From Pyropia yezoensis (lineage: Eukaryota > Rhodophyta > Bangiophyceae > Bangiales > Bangiaceae), in the NCBI GenBank assembly GCA_009829735.1, contig CM020620.1, positions 5,718,093-5,782,092 on the forward strand: 64,000 nucleotides of DNA, written 5' to 3'. The notes under the pieces are model-generated. The model saw nothing but the letters and a program-made list of their open reading frames with translations. It made no database searches and was not told the DNA's origin. Numbering within the stretch: position 1 is the stretch's first letter; each line of letters opens with the position of its first letter. Below, piece after piece: positions 62,595 to 64,000 of the stretch. A program made the position numbers and the translations under genes.

Positions 62595-63374
62595 GCTGCC
62601 GCCCGCCGCCGTTGCGGCGGGGGCGGCGGGGGTGGGGCCGTCGGGGGCGGCCGCGTCGACGCTGCCGTCGCCGCCGCCGCCGCCGCAGCCGTCGCCGTTG
62701 GCCCAGCCGTACGACACGGGTAGGGGGGAGGATGGGCGGGGGCGCCGCCGGGGGGGCCCCGCGGGGGGGGGGGGGAGCGGCAGCGCCGGCGGGTGCCCGC
62801 CCCCGGGGGCGGCGGCGGCGGCGGCGGCCACCGCCGTTGCCGCGACGCGGCCGCCGCCATCGACAGGGGGGGGGGCGGCGGCGGGGGTGCCCGCCACCCC
62901 CGTCGGGCCGAACGTGGCGACCAGCGACGCGCCCACCGACGCGAGCGTCTCGGCCGCCGCCACCGGTGGGGGTGCGGTCCCGGCGGCGGGAGGGGGCTGG
63001 GGCACGGCGGGGGGGGCGCCCGCGGCGGCCGCTACAAACTCCTCGGCCCAGCCGGCGAGGGAGCGCGGGGAGGAGGTGGAGGCGCCCTTGCCGCCATTGG
63101 CCGTGGCGCCACGGCCACCGCCGCCGCAGCCGCCACCGGCGGCCCCGCCGCCACCGTCGCCGCCACCGCCACCGCCTCTTTCTCCGGCGTGGGCGGCCGC
63201 CGAGCCCGCCTCCCCGGGTGAGGTGCACCCCTCTGCGGGCACCGTCGGCGACAGCGCCGCCGCGGGCACCGTTGCGGCCGTCGCGGCAAGGTCCGTGGGG
63301 GTGGGGAGGACCAGCTTGGGCGCCCCCCCGACCCGCGTCGCGCCGCCGCCGCGGCCACCGCCACCGCCGCCTCG

Positions 63375-63410
<36 letters not shown>

Positions 63411-63998
63411 GCCGCCGCAGCCACCTCTGCCGCCGCCACCAGCGGGGGCACCCCCTCGGCGCCGCCGTGGCGGCGACCGCACGAGCGCGGCCTTTCCCCC
63501 CCCCGCCCCCCCTCCACCCCCACGACGCGGCGCCGCGCGGCCGAGGCACAGCGGCGCCACCGCCGCCGCCGCCGCCGCCGCCGCACCCGCCGTGGGCGGC
63601 GGCGCCGGCCCCACCGCCGGCGGCGACGAGTACCGCCGGGCGGTGGGGGGGGTGCCGCGGGGCGCCCGCGGGCTCCCCGCCGCCCCCACGCCCATCGGGG
63701 CCCTCCTGCCCCCGCCGCCGCCGCCGCCGCCGCCACCCCCGCCGCCACCCCCGCCGCCACCCCCACCGCCGCCGCCGCCGCCGGCACCCCCCGCCGCGGC
63801 GGCTGCCGCCGCAGACGCCACCGCCGCCGCCGCGGCCGCCCGGCGCTTGCGCGCGGCAGCGGCGGCGGCGGCCGCCGCCTTGTGGGGCTCATCCAGAAAC
63901 AGCACCGACAGCCACACCCGCTCCACCGTCGACCGGACGGTGGTGGCGAGGCGGCCCAGCACCTCCACCGGCGCCGGCGGCCGGCCGCGCCCGCCACT
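61563..63998 (-). CDS. Ala/Gly-rich protein, partial at the right edge, about 810 aa
   Basis: The frame is open to the window edge; its first visible ATG-like start is only a GTG, so the N-terminus lies outside. Poly-Ala and poly-Gly runs dominate, but islands of normal sequence keep the frame convincing: RLATTVRSTVERVWLSVLFL with DEPHKA near the visible start, LAGWAEEFV (about residue 320), RMGMSIVECRRVRMHYRHGY (about 630), CLGDWSSVRGRRARD and the C-terminal HEARVYVERSVRVR. It may be a regulatory protein with homopolymer expansions, but I recognise no domain. It ends with TGA at 61563. Confidence 0.45.
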
Positions 63999-64000
63999 CC

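Noticed and set aside
59819..62723. Plus-strand frames of 417 and 704 codons
   Set aside because: There is no recognisable sequence. They overlap the minus-strand Ala/Gly gene, whose islands look more constrained, and change composition abruptly.

Overview
This window looks like nuclear DNA of a very G+C-rich eukaryote. The best guess is a bangiophyte red alga (Porphyra/Pyropia type), with moderate confidence. The pointers are long, nearly intron-free genes, a consensus CAG|GTAAGT intron donor, long runs of G, C and GCC codons in genes and spacers, nested Ty3 and copia LTR retroelements, a nuclear fragment of sufD, and a carbohydrate-binding-module protein. No rRNA, convincing tRNA, CRISPR array or bacterial operon structure was seen.

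Layout. 1-1856: a host gene of unknown function with a three-fold C-terminal repeat. 1860-4879: extreme low-complexity GC spacer. 4880-42693: a 38-kb pile of LTR retroelements. A degenerate copia element on the minus strand (4880-18832) has its 3' LTR split by a Ty3-type chromovirus (Ty3-A copy 1, 5291-13816, minus strand, 5-bp target duplication GGTGC). Its 5' LTR is split at the same base by a second, nearly identical Ty3-A (copy 2, 18833-27358). Then follow a 166-bp fragment of sufD, an 88-bp inverted piece of the copia LTR, a second chromovirus family (Ty3-B, 27613-38304, plus strand), and a 5'-truncated, decayed Ty3-A (copy 3, 38305-42693, plus strand).

42694-64000 returns to host sequence. 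It holds a spacer, a 213-residue protein with an AMPK-beta-like glycogen/starch-binding domain (46293-46934), and a giant protein of about 3,000 residues with roughly eleven ASH/MSP-like beta-sandwich repeats (47747 to about 57638, with a short first exon recovered here). After these come a minus-strand gene for a membrane, coiled-coil, acidic-tail protein (58515-59912) and a minus-strand Ala/Gly-rich gene running off the right edge (61563-63998). Between these genes the DNA is GC-rich low complexity.

Most interesting signals. (1) Both Ty3 families carry a long antisense gene between pol and the 3' LTR, and the two antisense proteins share a co-linear motif block (FFGAV...VQRRGMLWHLP against YFGSV...VRRQGRLFHLP), although the elements' LTRs differ. 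(2) The two LTRs of Ty3-A copy 1 differ at 13 of 469 positions, while its left LTR differs from that of copy 2 at only 1. Copy 2 is therefore a DNA-level duplicate or conversion product, not a new insertion, and the end of its right LTR switches to another LTR subtype. (3) The copia primer-binding site matches the anticodon arm of initiator tRNA-Met, the half-tRNA priming mode of Drosophila copia. (4) Both Ty3 Gag frames end in AGNE-stop directly before the Pol ATG, which suggests that the earlier Gag stop of Ty3-A is a mutation or a readthrough codon.
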